The position numbers and the translations under genes were made by a program. From Gallibacterium melopsittaci (GTDB lineage: Bacteria > Pseudomonadota > Gammaproteobacteria > Enterobacterales > Pasteurellaceae), in contig NZ_JBHLWA010000008.1 in NCBI RefSeq assembly GCF_042433085.1, positions 5,307 through 69,306 on the forward strand: 64,000 nt of DNA, read 5' to 3'. The notes under the pieces were generated by a model. The model saw only the letters and a program-made list of their open reading frames with translations, made no database searches and was not told the DNA's origin. This document shows positions 1-7,991 of the stretch, one piece after another. Numbering within the stretch: the first letter of the stretch is position 1; every line of letters starts with the position of its first letter.

Positions 1-212
1 GTTTCTTGGCGAATGGACAATCAAAAATTGGTTTAGAAATTTGTGGGCAAGATGACCCAATTAGTCGAGTATTGCCAGGTGAAAATCTGTTCCTGATTAA
101 AAGTCTATGGTATCGCGATAATCCGTTAGTGATTCACGGTCCAAGTGCAGGCGTAAAAATGACAGCTGGTGCGATTCAGGCTGATTTAAACCGTTTAGTA
201 AAATTATTATAG
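1..212 (+). CDS. metL: Bifunctional aspartokinase/homoserine dehydrogenase II, C-terminal end (partial)
   Basis: Only the last 70 or so codons lie in the window; the reading frame is open from the first complete codon at base 3 to the TAG at 210-212, so the gene begins upstream. The visible part is the end of the homoserine dehydrogenase domain. The string SLWYRDNPLVIHGPSAG followed by TAGAIQADLNRL matches the remembered C-terminus of E. coli MetL (SRWYRDNPLVIRGPGAG, TAGAIQSDINRL) much better than that of ThrA. The full enzyme phosphorylates aspartate and reduces aspartate semialdehyde to homoserine, on the way to methionine and threonine. Isozyme assignment rests on this tail only; the kinase domain cannot be inspected. 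Confidence 0.85.
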   Translation, partial: FLANGQSKIGLEICGQDDPISRVLPGENLFLIKSLWYRDNPLVIHGPSAGVKMTAGAIQADLNRLVKLL

Positions 213-289
213 AAAGATAGGCTATACGGCTTGAGCTAGTATAGAGAAGTTGTTAGAATTTCGCTTGGTTTCATTAGAACCGAGTTCGG

Positions 290-475
290 ATGAAGGTAGC
301 TGGAGAGTAGAGAATTGACTCTACGCCGACGAGGTAAACTCTTTCAGGCGCTGTTTACAGCATGGACTGTTACTGGACGAACCCTTGGAGAGATCCGTTT
401 TAAACGGACGCCGAAGGCGCAAAAAAATCAGTAGATTTTTGAAACGCTCAGGCAAAAGGACAGGGGCAGGAAAGA
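290..475 (+). promoter_or_regulatory. Glycine riboswitch, tandem aptamers
   Basis: Two consecutive glycine-aptamer cores are visible. The first runs from about 295 to 384 and carries GGAGAG, GCCGACGAGG, a CTTTCAGGC strand and GGACTG. The second runs from about 385 to 473 with TTGGAGAGATCC, GACGCCGAAGGCGCAA, CGCTCAGGCAAAAGGACAG and GGGGCAGG. This tandem arrangement with a short linker is characteristic of the class. The element ends about 95 bases before the start of an AlsT-type Na+/alanine-glycine symporter, a common target of glycine riboswitches in Pasteurellaceae and Vibrionaceae. The stretch 213-568 contains no gene apart from this element; a small CTATAC/GTATAG stem at 222-245 follows metL. 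Confidence 0.95.
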
Positions 476-568
476 ACAAATTTCATTTCACATTTATCGT
501 ATTATTACGATATTTCTTTTTATTCTTTTCTACTCCTTGTATTTAGCATTTTTATTTACGAGGAAGTC

Positions 569-1966
569 ATGAGTTTTAATCAAATATTGGCTGCAATAGA
601 CAGCTTTGTTTGGGGGCCACCATTACTGATTTTATTAGGTGGAACTGGTATTTATTTCAGTTTTCGCTTAGGTTTTTTGCAAATTTGGGCATTGCCTCGA
701 GCATTACGTTATATTTTCAAAAAAGGGAACACTGGTGCGGGAGATGTCTCTGCGTTTGCGGCGTTATGTACCGCGTTATCTGCAACTATCGGAACAGGGA
801 ATATTGTTGGGGTAGCTACTGCTATTCAAGCAGGTGGTCCAGGTGCGATTTTTTGGATGTGGATTGTGGCATTTTTTGGTATGTCAACCAAATATGCAGA
901 ATGCTTATTAGCGGTTAAATATCGTACTAAAGATAAGAATGGATTTATGTCTGGCGGTCCAATGTATTACATTGAGCGTGGATTAGGCGTTAAGTGGTTA
1001 GCCAATTTATTTGCTATTTTTGGTGTATTGGTCGCTTTCTTTGGTATTGGAACTTTCCCACAAATTAATGCAATTACGCATGCAATGAATGACACTTTTG
1101 GTGTATCGACAATCATCACAGCGATTGTAATGACTGTATTAGTTGCAATGATCATTCTTGGTGGCGTAAATCGTATTGCTGTTGTTTCTTCGTTAATTGT
1201 GCCATTTATGGCTGTGCTTTATGTGGGGACATCAGTTGTTATCTTAGTGCTAAATTGGCAAGTTATCCCAGATGCATTTGCATTAATTATTCATAGTGCT
1301 TTTAATCCAGAAGCTGCTTTAGGTGGTGCGATTGGTTTTACAGTGTTAAAAGCGATTCAGTCGGGAATGGCGAGAGGTATATTCTCTAATGAATCTGGAT
1401 TAGGAAGTGCACCAATTGCGGCAGCAGCGGCTCAAACAGAAGAACCTGTGCGTCAAGGTTTAATCTCTATGACAGGTACATTCTTCGATACTATTATTAT
1501 TTGTACGATGACAGGGTTAGTGATTGTGGTCACTGGCGTATGGCAGTCACCAATTGAAGGGGCAGCAGTCACGAATTTAGCTTTTGCGCAAGGATTAGGG
1601 CATAGTGTTGGGGCAACTATTGTTACGATTGGATTACTCTTTTTTGCCTTTACAACTATTCTCGGGTGGTGTTATTACGGCGAACGCTGTTTTGTATATT
1701 TAACTGGTATTAAAGGAATTAAGATTTTCCGTACCTGTTTTATTTTATTAATTGCTGGTGGTGCATTTATTAAATTAGATATTATTTGGAGTTTAGCTGA
1801 TATAGTAAATGGCTTAATGGCAATTCCAAATTTAATTGCATTAATTGGTTTACGAAAAGTCATTGTTGCAGAAACGAAAGATTATTTTGCACGTTTACGA
1901 GTTTCAGCAAAAGATCGTGATGAAACTTTAGCAGAACAAGGCTTAAGTGAAAGTTATCAGAATTAA
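569..1966 (+). CDS. alsT: Na+/alanine (glycine) symporter, AlsT/AGCS family
   Basis: 465-residue polytopic inner-membrane protein of the alanine or glycine:cation symporter family. It has the family's conserved GNIVGVATAI and GGPGAIFWMW segments near residues 80-105, SGGPMYYI near 130, and SNESGLGSAPIAAAAA near 275, with about ten hydrophobic spans. The start at 569 is preceded by a good ribosome site (GAGGAAG). A tandem glycine riboswitch lies directly upstream, so glycine is probably the sensed and possibly the transported substrate; the riboswitch may turn on uptake or use of excess glycine. A strong terminator follows, so it is probably monocistronic. A second family member lies at 50010-51422 without a riboswitch. 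Substrate choice between alanine and glycine is inferred. Confidence 0.9.
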   Translation: MSFNQILAAIDSFVWGPPLLILLGGTGIYFSFRLGFLQIWALPRALRYIFKKGNTGAGDVSAFAALCTALSATIGTGNIVGVATAIQAGGPGAIFWMWIVAFFGMSTKYAECLLAVKYRTKDKNGFMSGGPMYYIERGLGVKWLANLFAIFGVLVAFFGIGTFPQINAITHAMNDTFGVSTIITAIVMTVLVAMIILGGVNRIAVVSSLIVPFMAVLYVGTSVVILVLNWQVIPDAFALIIHSAFNPEAALGGAIGFTVLKAIQSGMARGIFSNESGLGSAPIAAAAAQTEEPVRQGLISMTGTFFDTIIICTMTGLVIVVTGVWQSPIEGAAVTNLAFAQGLGHSVGATIVTIGLLFFAFTTILGWCYYGERCFVYLTGIKGIKIFRTCFILLIAGGAFIKLDIIWSLADIVNGLMAIPNLIALIGLRKVIVAETKDYFARLRVSAKDRDETLAEQGLSESYQN

Positions 1967-1991
1967 AGTGATATATTAAGATTGATTAATT

Positions 1992-2042
1992 AGGTGAACT
2001 ATAAATTGTTTCTATGGAAACAATATTAAGTTCACCTTTTTA
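1992..2042 (+). terminator. Rho-independent terminator after alsT
   Basis: Two stacked stems, AGGTGAACT pairing with AGTTCACCT and, inside it, ATTGTTTC pairing with GAAACAAT, are followed by a T-run. It begins 26 bases after the alsT stop codon. Confidence 0.9.
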
Positions 2043-2171
2043 TTAGTGGATAAGTAACGAGAATAATATTTCTTTTAATTCGATGTAGTTATGGTAAGGA
2101 ATAATTATTTGCTGGTTTGTTTTTTTATTTTTAGAATCCTATGAAAAACAATCCAAGAAGAGTAGGTATAT

Positions 2172-2354
2172 ATGAAAAAATTATTAGTTATTACATTATT
2201 AGCAACAATATTGAGTGGTTGTGTATTACATGATTCTCGTTATAGAAGTATCAATAAATCAAAGGTGATTTTAATTAAGCCAGGTACGCCAGGAAAAAAA
2301 GTAATGAAAGTACATCACTCTCCAAAAATTAAATATCATAAGAAAGTACATTAA
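2172..2354 (+). CDS. Small putative lipoprotein, function unknown
   Basis: 60-residue product. Residues 1-16 form a typical lipoprotein signal (MKKLLVITLLATI) followed by the lipobox LSGC, so Cys17 would be lipidated after cleavage by signal peptidase II. The mature part is only about 44 residues, very basic, and ends in a Lys/His-rich stretch (KVHHSPKIKYHKKVH). The ATG is preceded by AGAAGAGTAGG at a plausible distance. Asp at +2 is absent (Val-Leu-His follow Cys), so outer-membrane sorting is likely by the usual Lol rule. It stands alone between the alsT terminator and the terminator shared with mnmE. I do not recognise a family; the His/Lys tail could bind metal or anionic surface polymers, but that is speculation. 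Confidence 0.65.
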   Translation: MKKLLVITLLATILSGCVLHDSRYRSINKSKVILIKPGTPGKKVMKVHHSPKIKYHKKVH

Positions 2355-2433
2355 ATTGTTATTATCCATAATAGCTTTATAAGCAATTTAAAATATATAA
2401 CTTTATTATTCTATTTTTAATAATAATTAAATT

Positions 2434-2466
2434 AAAAAGTGTGGTATTAAATACCACACACTTTTT
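2434..2466. terminator. Bidirectional terminator between lipoprotein gene and mnmE
   Basis: The stem GTGTGGTAT/ATACCACAC with a three-base loop has A-rich and T-rich flanks on both sides, so it can work for both converging genes. It touches the mnmE stop codon. Confidence 0.85.
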
Positions 2467-3829
2467 ATTTTCCAATACAAAAAGAACTGAAAATATTACC
2501 GAGTAAATCATCTGAAGTGAATTCCCCAGTAATTTCACTTAATGCGTTTTGTGCCATTTTTAATTCTTCTGCTAATAATTCACCAGCATAGAATTGAGTG
2601 AGTTGGACGTGACCACATTGTAAGTGTTCAGCTGCTTGATTTAATGCCTCTAAATGACGGCGGCGTGCAAGGAAACCACCTTCAGTCACAGTCTGATATC
2701 CAATACTCTCTTTAAGATGCTCTTTGAGTAATTGAATCCCTTGTTGTGTTTTTGCCGATAAGGTAACAGTAGTATAACCATTTTCTAATGAAATACCCTT
2801 TGTTTCACCACTCAGATCTGCTTTATTGCGGATAATCGTTACTGGCATAGATTGCGGTAATTTTGACATAAAGTCAGGCCAGATTTTTTCAGGTAAAGTT
2901 TCTTTTGTGGTAGTACTATCAAGCATAAATAAGACACGATCAGCTTGTTCAATTTCTTGCCATGCACGTTCAATACCAATCCGTTCTACTTCATCAGTAG
3001 CTATGCGTAAACCTGCTGTATCAATAATATGCAACGGCATTCCATCTAAATGAATATGTTCGCGTAAGACATCACGAGTCGTTCCTGCAATATCAGTCAC
3101 AATCGCTGCTTCTCTACCTGCAAGTGCATTTAATAAGCTAGATTTACCTGCATTTGGTCGCCCTGCAATAACGACTTTCATACCTTCACGCAGTAAAGAT
3201 CCTTGCTTAGCTTGTGCTTGTACATTATCGACCTGTTGGATAATTTGGTTTAATAAATTTTCAATTTTACCATCGGCGAGAAAATCAATTTCTTCATCAG
3301 GAAAATCAATCGCCGCTTCAACGTAGGTTCGCAAGTAAATTAATTGATCAACTAATTGGTGAATCTGTTTTGAAAATTCCCCTTGTAATGATTTTAAGGC
3401 AGAACGTGCTGCCTGTTCTGAGCTAGCATCAATCAGATCAGCGATCGCTTCTGCTTGTGCTAAATCGATTTTATCATTTAAAAAAGCCTGTTCAGAAAAT
3501 TCACCAGGTCGAGCTAAACGTACGCCATGAATTTGTAGTATACGTTTTAATAAAATATCGAGAATAACTTGCCCACCATGTCCTTGTAGCTCTAGAACAT
3601 CTTCACCAGTAAAAGAATTCGGTGCTTTAAAGAAGAGGGCGATACCCTGATCAAGAATTGTTCCATCACTATCTTTAAAAGGTAAATAATCTGCCATTCT
3701 CGGTTTCGGGCATTTCCCTAAAACCTGCTGTGCGACTTCACTCGCCAGAGGTCCTGAAATACGTAAAATACCGATTCCTCCACGACCTGGAGGAGTTGCT
3801 TGTGCAACAATTGTTTCTGTTTGTACCAT
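2465..3829 (-). CDS. mnmE: tRNA uridine-5-carboxymethylaminomethyl modification GTPase MnmE
   Basis: 454 residues, the normal family length. With MnmG it installs the carboxymethylaminomethyl group on wobble U34 of several tRNAs, using formyl/methylene-THF and GTP. The N-terminal folate-binding domain begins with the conserved TIVAQATPPGRGGIGILRIS. The embedded G domain shows the P-loop GRPNAGKSSLLN (near residue 222), DIAGTTRD, DTAGLR and NKADLS. The protein ends in CIGK, with Cys451 the conserved C-terminal cysteine of the family. It is the last gene of the rpmH-rnpA-yidD-yidC-mnmE group, separated from yidC by 76 bases that include a hairpin. MnmG is not in the window. Confidence 0.98.
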   Translation of the reverse strand: MVQTETIVAQATPPGRGGIGILRISGPLASEVAQQVLGKCPKPRMADYLPFKDSDGTILDQGIALFFKAPNSFTGEDVLELQGHGGQVILDILLKRILQIHGVRLARPGEFSEQAFLNDKIDLAQAEAIADLIDASSEQAARSALKSLQGEFSKQIHQLVDQLIYLRTYVEAAIDFPDEEIDFLADGKIENLLNQIIQQVDNVQAQAKQGSLLREGMKVVIAGRPNAGKSSLLNALAGREAAIVTDIAGTTRDVLREHIHLDGMPLHIIDTAGLRIATDEVERIGIERAWQEIEQADRVLFMLDSTTTKETLPEKIWPDFMSKLPQSMPVTIIRNKADLSGETKGISLENGYTTVTLSAKTQQGIQLLKEHLKESIGYQTVTEGGFLARRRHLEALNQAAEHLQCGHVQLTQFYAGELLAEELKMAQNALSEITGEFTSDDLLGNIFSSFCIGK

Positions 3830-3868
3830 AGTTATTTTTACTAAATGAATTCAGTTTTGCATAAATTT

Positions 3869-3892
3869 AAGGCATCTTGTAGAAGATGCCTT
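3869..3892 (-). terminator. Hairpin between yidC and mnmE (possible partial terminator)
   Basis: A 10-bp perfect stem, AAGGCATCTT/AAGATGCCTT, with a four-base loop lies 14 bases past the yidC stop on the minus strand. The following minus-strand bases (TTAAATTTAT) are only moderately T-rich, so read-through into mnmE is likely; it may lower mnmE expression relative to yidC. Confidence 0.6.
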
Positions 3893-3905
3893 ATTTGTTT
3901 AAATC

Positions 3906-5537
3906 TTATTTTTTACGTGTATGTAAACCTTTCTTCTCCAAGCCTCGATAAATAAGTTGCTGCTGGATAATGGTAATGACGTTAGATACCACCCAGTAAA
4001 GCACTAGACCTGAAGGGAACCAAAGGAAGAAGAAAGTAAACATTACTGGCATAAATGTCATCACTTTTTGTTGCATAGGATCTGCAACAGGTGTTGGCGA
4101 CATTTTTTGTAATAAGAACATAGATGCACCCATTAATAACGGTAGGATGTAATATGGATCTTGTGCAGACAAGTCTTGAATCCAACCAAAGAATGGCGCG
4201 TGTCGTAATTCTACTGCTTCTAAGAAAGTCCAATATAACGCGATAAAAATTGGCATTTGTAGAATTAATGGTAAGCAGCCACCAAGCGGATTTACTTTTT
4301 CTTCTTTATAAAGCTTCATCATCGCTTGACTCATTGCTTGACGGTCTTCACCAAAACGTTCACGTAATTCTTGAATTTTTGGTTGTAACATTCGCATTTT
4401 AGCCATTGAGGTATATTGTGCTTTTGTTAAAGGATAAAGAATTGCTTTAACTACAATAGTTACCCCAATAATTGCAAGACCCCAGTTTTGTACAAGGTTG
4501 TGAATGATTTGTAATAATTTAAAGAGTGGTTTAGCGATAAACCATGCCCAACCGTAATCTACGGTTAAATCAAGGTGCGGTGCAGCAGTTTCCATTTGGT
4601 TTTGTAATTTAGGACCAACCCAAAGCTGGCTTTTAATCGTATCTGTAGCACCGCTAGCAATCGTTGTCATTGGACCACGATAGCCGATATAAGCAAAATT
4701 ACCTTGCGTTGAACTATAAAGTTGGTTTTCAGCATCTTGGTTAGGGATCCAAGCAGATGCAAAATAGTGTTGTAAAACAGCAGCCCAACCTTGTTTAGTT
4801 TTAATGTCTAAATTTGCTTTCTTCATATCATCAAACGAATATTTTTTATAGTTCGTATCCGCAGAAGAATAAGCACCACCTGTATAGGTTGGCATTGCGA
4901 TGTTACCTGAGCTTTCTACTAATGTATGTTTTAGTTGTGCATAAGGTTGAACTTGAATTGGTGCAGCAGTGGTGTTGTTGATTTCAAAGTTAACTTTTAC
5001 ATCATAGCTATCACGTGTTAGCGTGAATACTTTACGATAAGTAATGCCGTCTTTAGTAAACGTAAATGGAACAGTAAGTTCGTTTTGTCCCTCTGCTAAA
5101 GTGAAATGATCACCATCTACTTGATAATCTGCACGACCAGAAACATTATCACTGCCATTTGGTCCAATTAAACCACTTTGTGCAATATAAACGTGTTCAG
5201 GTGTATTTTTTAACAATGAAAATGGGGTATTTGAGTGTAATTCTGCACCATATTTTAATAATTGTGCTTCAATAACATCACCACCAAGGGTATCAACTTT
5301 TAAACGTAATACATCACTTTCAATCGTGATAATACGTCCTTGTTGACGGTTATTGGTTATATCCTGAATAGCACTGTTACTACTTGCTGGAGTATCAGTT
5401 TGAGTAACTTGAGTTTGCGTTTGTGCTTGTTGGTTTTGTTGAGCTAATTGCGGATTGTTATCAATTTCCCATTGTTGATAGATAAGAAATGAAATAAACA
5501 ATAACGCAATGACAAGTAAACTACGTCTTGAATCCAT
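3906..5537 (-). CDS. yidC: Membrane protein insertase YidC
   Basis: 543 residues, typical of the gammaproteobacterial long form. It inserts and folds inner-membrane proteins alone or with SecYEG. Visible parts: an N-terminal signal-anchor (residues about 5-22), a Gln/Thr-rich linker, the large periplasmic beta domain to about residue 330, then the conserved five-helix core with YPLTKAQYTSMAKMR, NPLGGCLPLILQMPIF, DPYYILPLLMG and FPSGLVLYW. The positive residue of the hydrophilic groove is Lys here (VVKAILYPL) where E. coli has Arg366, a substitution that keeps the charge. Its start codon overlaps the stop of yidD by one base (TAATG), so the two are translationally coupled. Basic C-terminal tail (LEKKGLHTRKK) fits ribosome contact. 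Confidence 0.98.
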   Translation of the reverse strand: MDSRRSLLVIALLFISFLIYQQWEIDNNPQLAQQNQQAQTQTQVTQTDTPASSNSAIQDITNNRQQGRIITIESDVLRLKVDTLGGDVIEAQLLKYGAELHSNTPFSLLKNTPEHVYIAQSGLIGPNGSDNVSGRADYQVDGDHFTLAEGQNELTVPFTFTKDGITYRKVFTLTRDSYDVKVNFEINNTTAAPIQVQPYAQLKHTLVESSGNIAMPTYTGGAYSSADTNYKKYSFDDMKKANLDIKTKQGWAAVLQHYFASAWIPNQDAENQLYSSTQGNFAYIGYRGPMTTIASGATDTIKSQLWVGPKLQNQMETAAPHLDLTVDYGWAWFIAKPLFKLLQIIHNLVQNWGLAIIGVTIVVKAILYPLTKAQYTSMAKMRMLQPKIQELRERFGEDRQAMSQAMMKLYKEEKVNPLGGCLPLILQMPIFIALYWTFLEAVELRHAPFFGWIQDLSAQDPYYILPLLMGASMFLLQKMSPTPVADPMQQKVMTFMPVMFTFFFLWFPSGLVLYWVVSNVITIIQQQLIYRGLEKKGLHTRKK

Positions 5538-5800
5538 TATTTTTTTCTCTGTGGTTTATGATTATCAATAGGTGGCACAGGGTCATACCCTGATGAACCA
5601 AAAGGATGACATTTTAATATACGCTTCACAGTAAGCCAACCCCCTTTTATCACTCCGTGTAGTTGAATTGCTTCTATACCATATTGAGAACAAGTTGGCG
5701 TGAAGCGACAACGTGGACCAATTAATGGACTAATAAAGAGCTGATACAAGCGGATTAACCCAATTAAGATTTTTTTGAGAAACGTAGATGTCGTTGCCAT
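5537..5800 (-). CDS. yidD: Membrane protein insertion efficiency factor YidD
   Basis: 87 residues of the UPF0161/YidD family, identified by the conserved YQLFISPLIGPRCRFTPTCS core (residues about 19-38), with the two cysteines of the C-R-F-x-P-x-C motif, followed by KRILKCHPF and GGYDPVP-like GYDPVPPI. An amphipathic N-terminal helix probably attaches it to the inner membrane, where it assists YidC-dependent insertion. It overlaps the end of rnpA by 37 bases, the arrangement seen across many proteobacteria, and overlaps the yidC start by one base. Confidence 0.95.
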   Translation of the reverse strand: MATTSTFLKKILIGLIRLYQLFISPLIGPRCRFTPTCSQYGIEAIQLHGVIKGGWLTVKRILKCHPFGSSGYDPVPPIDNHKPQRKK

Positions 5801-6123
5801 AATTTATCCAACGCTTTAAATAACAACGCATTATCTAATTCGCCTATCCCTTTACGTGCAATAATAATAAAGTCATAACTTGGTAATTGGTGTTGTTGTA
5901 AACGGAAACTTTCACGACAAACACGTTTAATTCGATTACGTTGATTAGCACGCTTTACATATTTTTTGGCAACAGTTAAACCTAATCGAGGATGTTGGAG
6001 TGTATTGGGACGAGCAATAATAGAAATTTCAGGTAAAGAAGCCCTGAAAGGTTGTTGAAATACGAAGTTAAATTGAACGGGAGTTAGCAGACGTAACTCC
6101 CTTGAAAATCCTAGCTTAGACAC
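5764..6123 (-). CDS. rnpA: Ribonuclease P protein component
   Basis: 119 residues, the same length as E. coli RnpA. It is the protein subunit that helps the catalytic RNA (rnpB, not in the window) remove tRNA 5' leaders. The signature is visible: LGLTVAKKYVKRANQRNRIKR, an RNR-type basic helix around residues 50-68, and an N-terminal F-x-x-x-F region for leader binding (FNFVF). The chosen start is GTG at 6123; it gives the family-typical N-terminus (MSKLGFSRELRLL) and lies 15 bases from the rpmH stop codon. Cotranscription with rpmH matches the universal order. Confidence 0.97.
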   Translation of the reverse strand: MSKLGFSRELRLLTPVQFNFVFQQPFRASLPEISIIARPNTLQHPRLGLTVAKKYVKRANQRNRIKRVCRESFRLQQHQLPSYDFIIIARKGIGELDNALLFKALDKLWQRHLRFSKKS

Positions 6124-6138
6124 TCGTGGATCAGCAGA

Positions 6139-6273
6139 TTATGCACTTAAACGTGCACGACCTTTAGCACGGCGACGAGCTAAAACTTGGCGACCTTTTT
6201 TAGTTGCCATACGAGCACGGAAACCGTGAGTGCGGCTACGTTTTAATACAGAAGGTTGGAAAGTACGTTTCAT
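6139..6273 (-). CDS. rpmH: 50S ribosomal protein L34
   Basis: A 44-codon reading frame on the minus strand, ATG at 6273 to TAA at 6139, translating as MKRTFQPSVLKRSRTHGFRA, then RMATKKGRQVLARRRAKGRA and RLSA. This is the canonical L34 sequence, very basic and invariant among Gammaproteobacteria. It is the first gene of the operon that continues into rnpA (15-base gap), yidD, yidC and mnmE, and lies divergent to dnaA. A strong sigma-70 promoter lies about 115 bases upstream. Confidence 0.98.
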   Translation of the reverse strand: MKRTFQPSVLKRSRTHGFRARMATKKGRQVLARRRAKGRARLSA

Positions 6274-6620
6274 TTTCTAATCTACCTAATAAATTGACGT
6301 TTTAATACAAATTAAAGGCATAACTCAAATGTACTTTGAGTAAAGCCATAGATATTAAAACAAAAAGTTACAATAAAAAGAGGACGCAATTCTAATCAGA
6401 AATTTGCTTTTCGTCAAATAGATAAACAGAAAAATTCACTTTTTATCACTTCGCATCGTAGAAAACAGAATGTTCGCAACCTTAGTGTTTGAAGATGATA
6501 AAAAACTCCTCGAGAAAAATTGATCTTTTGGGAAGATCTTAATCCGAGTTTATTGTATGATAACCATCGGTTTTAGATGGATCATTGAAAATTTTTGATA
6601 ACAATTAGCATAACATACCT
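6274..6620. other. Divergent rpmH/dnaA intergenic region (347 bp)
   Basis: No gene is visible here. It contains the rpmH-side promoter annotated separately. On the dnaA side I see TATTGT and TATGAT words near 6551-6561 but no well-spaced -35 partner, so I do not call a dnaA promoter. I looked for DnaA boxes (TTATNCACA) and saw no perfect copy, and there is no repeat cluster or AT-rich 13-mer array, so this is probably not the replication origin. Confidence 0.6.
6389..6417 (-). promoter_or_regulatory. Sigma-70 promoter of the rpmH-rnpA-yidD-yidC operon
   Basis: On the minus strand TTGACG (6417-6412) and TAGAAT (6394-6389) are separated by exactly 17 bases, a near-consensus pair with five of six matches in each hexamer. 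It reads toward rpmH, leaving a leader of roughly 110 bases. Confidence 0.8.
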
Positions 6621-7982
6621 ATGGAACAGCACAGATTATCTTCTCTTTGGCAAAGTTGCCTTTTACAGCTGCAAGATAAAATTAGCCAGCTTGACTTCAG
6701 CACTTGGATTCGTCCACTACAAGCAGATATTTCAGAAAATACAATGGTACTTTATGCGCCAAATCGATTTGTGCGTGATTGGGTGCAAGATAAATATTTA
6801 GCCCAAATTGAAGAAATTGTTCATTTTTTAACTGCGGATCCTCAATTTAGTGTGCGAGTTCGTGAAGGAACTCGCCCTGTTAAAGAAGCAGTTCCAATAA
6901 TGGGAGTAGTACAAACTGGTGAGACTGTTCAACCTGTAAGCAATCAAACAGGTAAATTTAAAACGAATTTAAATCCTAAGTATGAATTTCATAATTTCGT
7001 ACAAGGTAAATCTAACCAATTAGCCCGTGTTGTAGCACAAAAAGTAGCAGAAAAAATTGGCGATGAAGGTTATAACCCTCTCTTTTTATATGGTGGCACT
7101 GGATTAGGCAAAACTCACTTATTGCACGCGATTGGTAATGGAATCTTGAAAAATAAACCAGATGCTAAAGTGGTTTATATCCATTCTGAACGTTTTGTAC
7201 AAGAATTGGTTAAAGCGTTAAAAACAGAAAGTATTGATAAATTTAAAAAATTCTATCGTTCATTAGATGCGTTATTAATTGATGATATTCAATTTTTTGC
7301 AGGTAAAGAAGGTTCACAAGAGGAATTTTTCCATACTTTCAATAGCTTATTTGAAGGTGGCAGACAGATCATTTTAACCTCGGATCGTTATCCAAAAGAG
7401 ATTGATAAAATCGAAGAACGGCTAAAATCTCGTTTTAACTGGGGGTTAAGTGTAGCGATTGAACCGCCAGAGTTGGAAACACGGGTAGCTATTTTATTGA
7501 AGAAAGCAGAAGAGAGTAATATTGTCTTGCCTGAAGAAGTGGCATTTTTTATTGGACAAAAATTACGAACTAATGTGCGTGAATTAGAAGGTGCATTAAA
7601 CCGAGTAAGTGCTAATGCTAATTTTACGGGGCAACCAATTACTATCGATTTTGTGCGTGAAACACTAAAAGATATGTTGGCAGTACATGATCGTTCAGTG
7701 ACGCTAGATAATATTCAAAAAGTGGTGGCGGAACGCTATCGGATTAAAGTGGCTGATTTAAAGTCGAAAAGCAAGGCACGCTCGGTTGTACGTCCTCGTC
7801 AAATGGCGATGGCATTAGCGAAAGAATTAACTAATCATAGTTTGCCAGAAATCGGGCGAGCATTTGGCGATCGTGATCATACAACAGTATTACATGCATG
7901 TCGTAAGATCGCCGAATTACGTGATTCAGACAATAATACCAGTGAAGATTATGCAAATCTGATCAGAACATTATCAACTTAA
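6621..7982 (+). CDS. dnaA: Chromosomal replication initiator protein DnaA
   Basis: 453 residues. DnaA binds origin DnaA boxes and, with ATP, melts the origin and loads the helicase. Domain I (about residues 1-85) has the WxxxLxxLQxxL-type helix; a short variable domain II follows. The AAA+ domain III shows the P-loop GGTGLGKTHLLHA (near residue 155), Walker B ALLIDDIQFF and sensor LTSDRYP. Domain IV ends with the DNA-binding signature RDHTTVLHACRKI. The start at 6621 (MEQHRLSSLW) aligns with the family N-terminus. It is followed by dnaN after 9 bases and by recF, the ancestral order, but gyrB does not follow. Confidence 0.98.
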   Translation: MEQHRLSSLWQSCLLQLQDKISQLDFSTWIRPLQADISENTMVLYAPNRFVRDWVQDKYLAQIEEIVHFLTADPQFSVRVREGTRPVKEAVPIMGVVQTGETVQPVSNQTGKFKTNLNPKYEFHNFVQGKSNQLARVVAQKVAEKIGDEGYNPLFLYGGTGLGKTHLLHAIGNGILKNKPDAKVVYIHSERFVQELVKALKTESIDKFKKFYRSLDALLIDDIQFFAGKEGSQEEFFHTFNSLFEGGRQIILTSDRYPKEIDKIEERLKSRFNWGLSVAIEPPELETRVAILLKKAEESNIVLPEEVAFFIGQKLRTNVRELEGALNRVSANANFTGQPITIDFVRETLKDMLAVHDRSVTLDNIQKVVAERYRIKVADLKSKSKARSVVRPRQMAMALAKELTNHSLPEIGRAFGDRDHTTVLHACRKIAELRDSDNNTSEDYANLIRTLST

Positions 7983-7991
7983 GGTGGACAT

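Noticed and set aside
6274..6620. Replication origin next to dnaA
   Set aside because: No DnaA-box cluster or AT-rich 13-mer repeats are visible, and in many Gammaproteobacteria the origin is away from dnaA.
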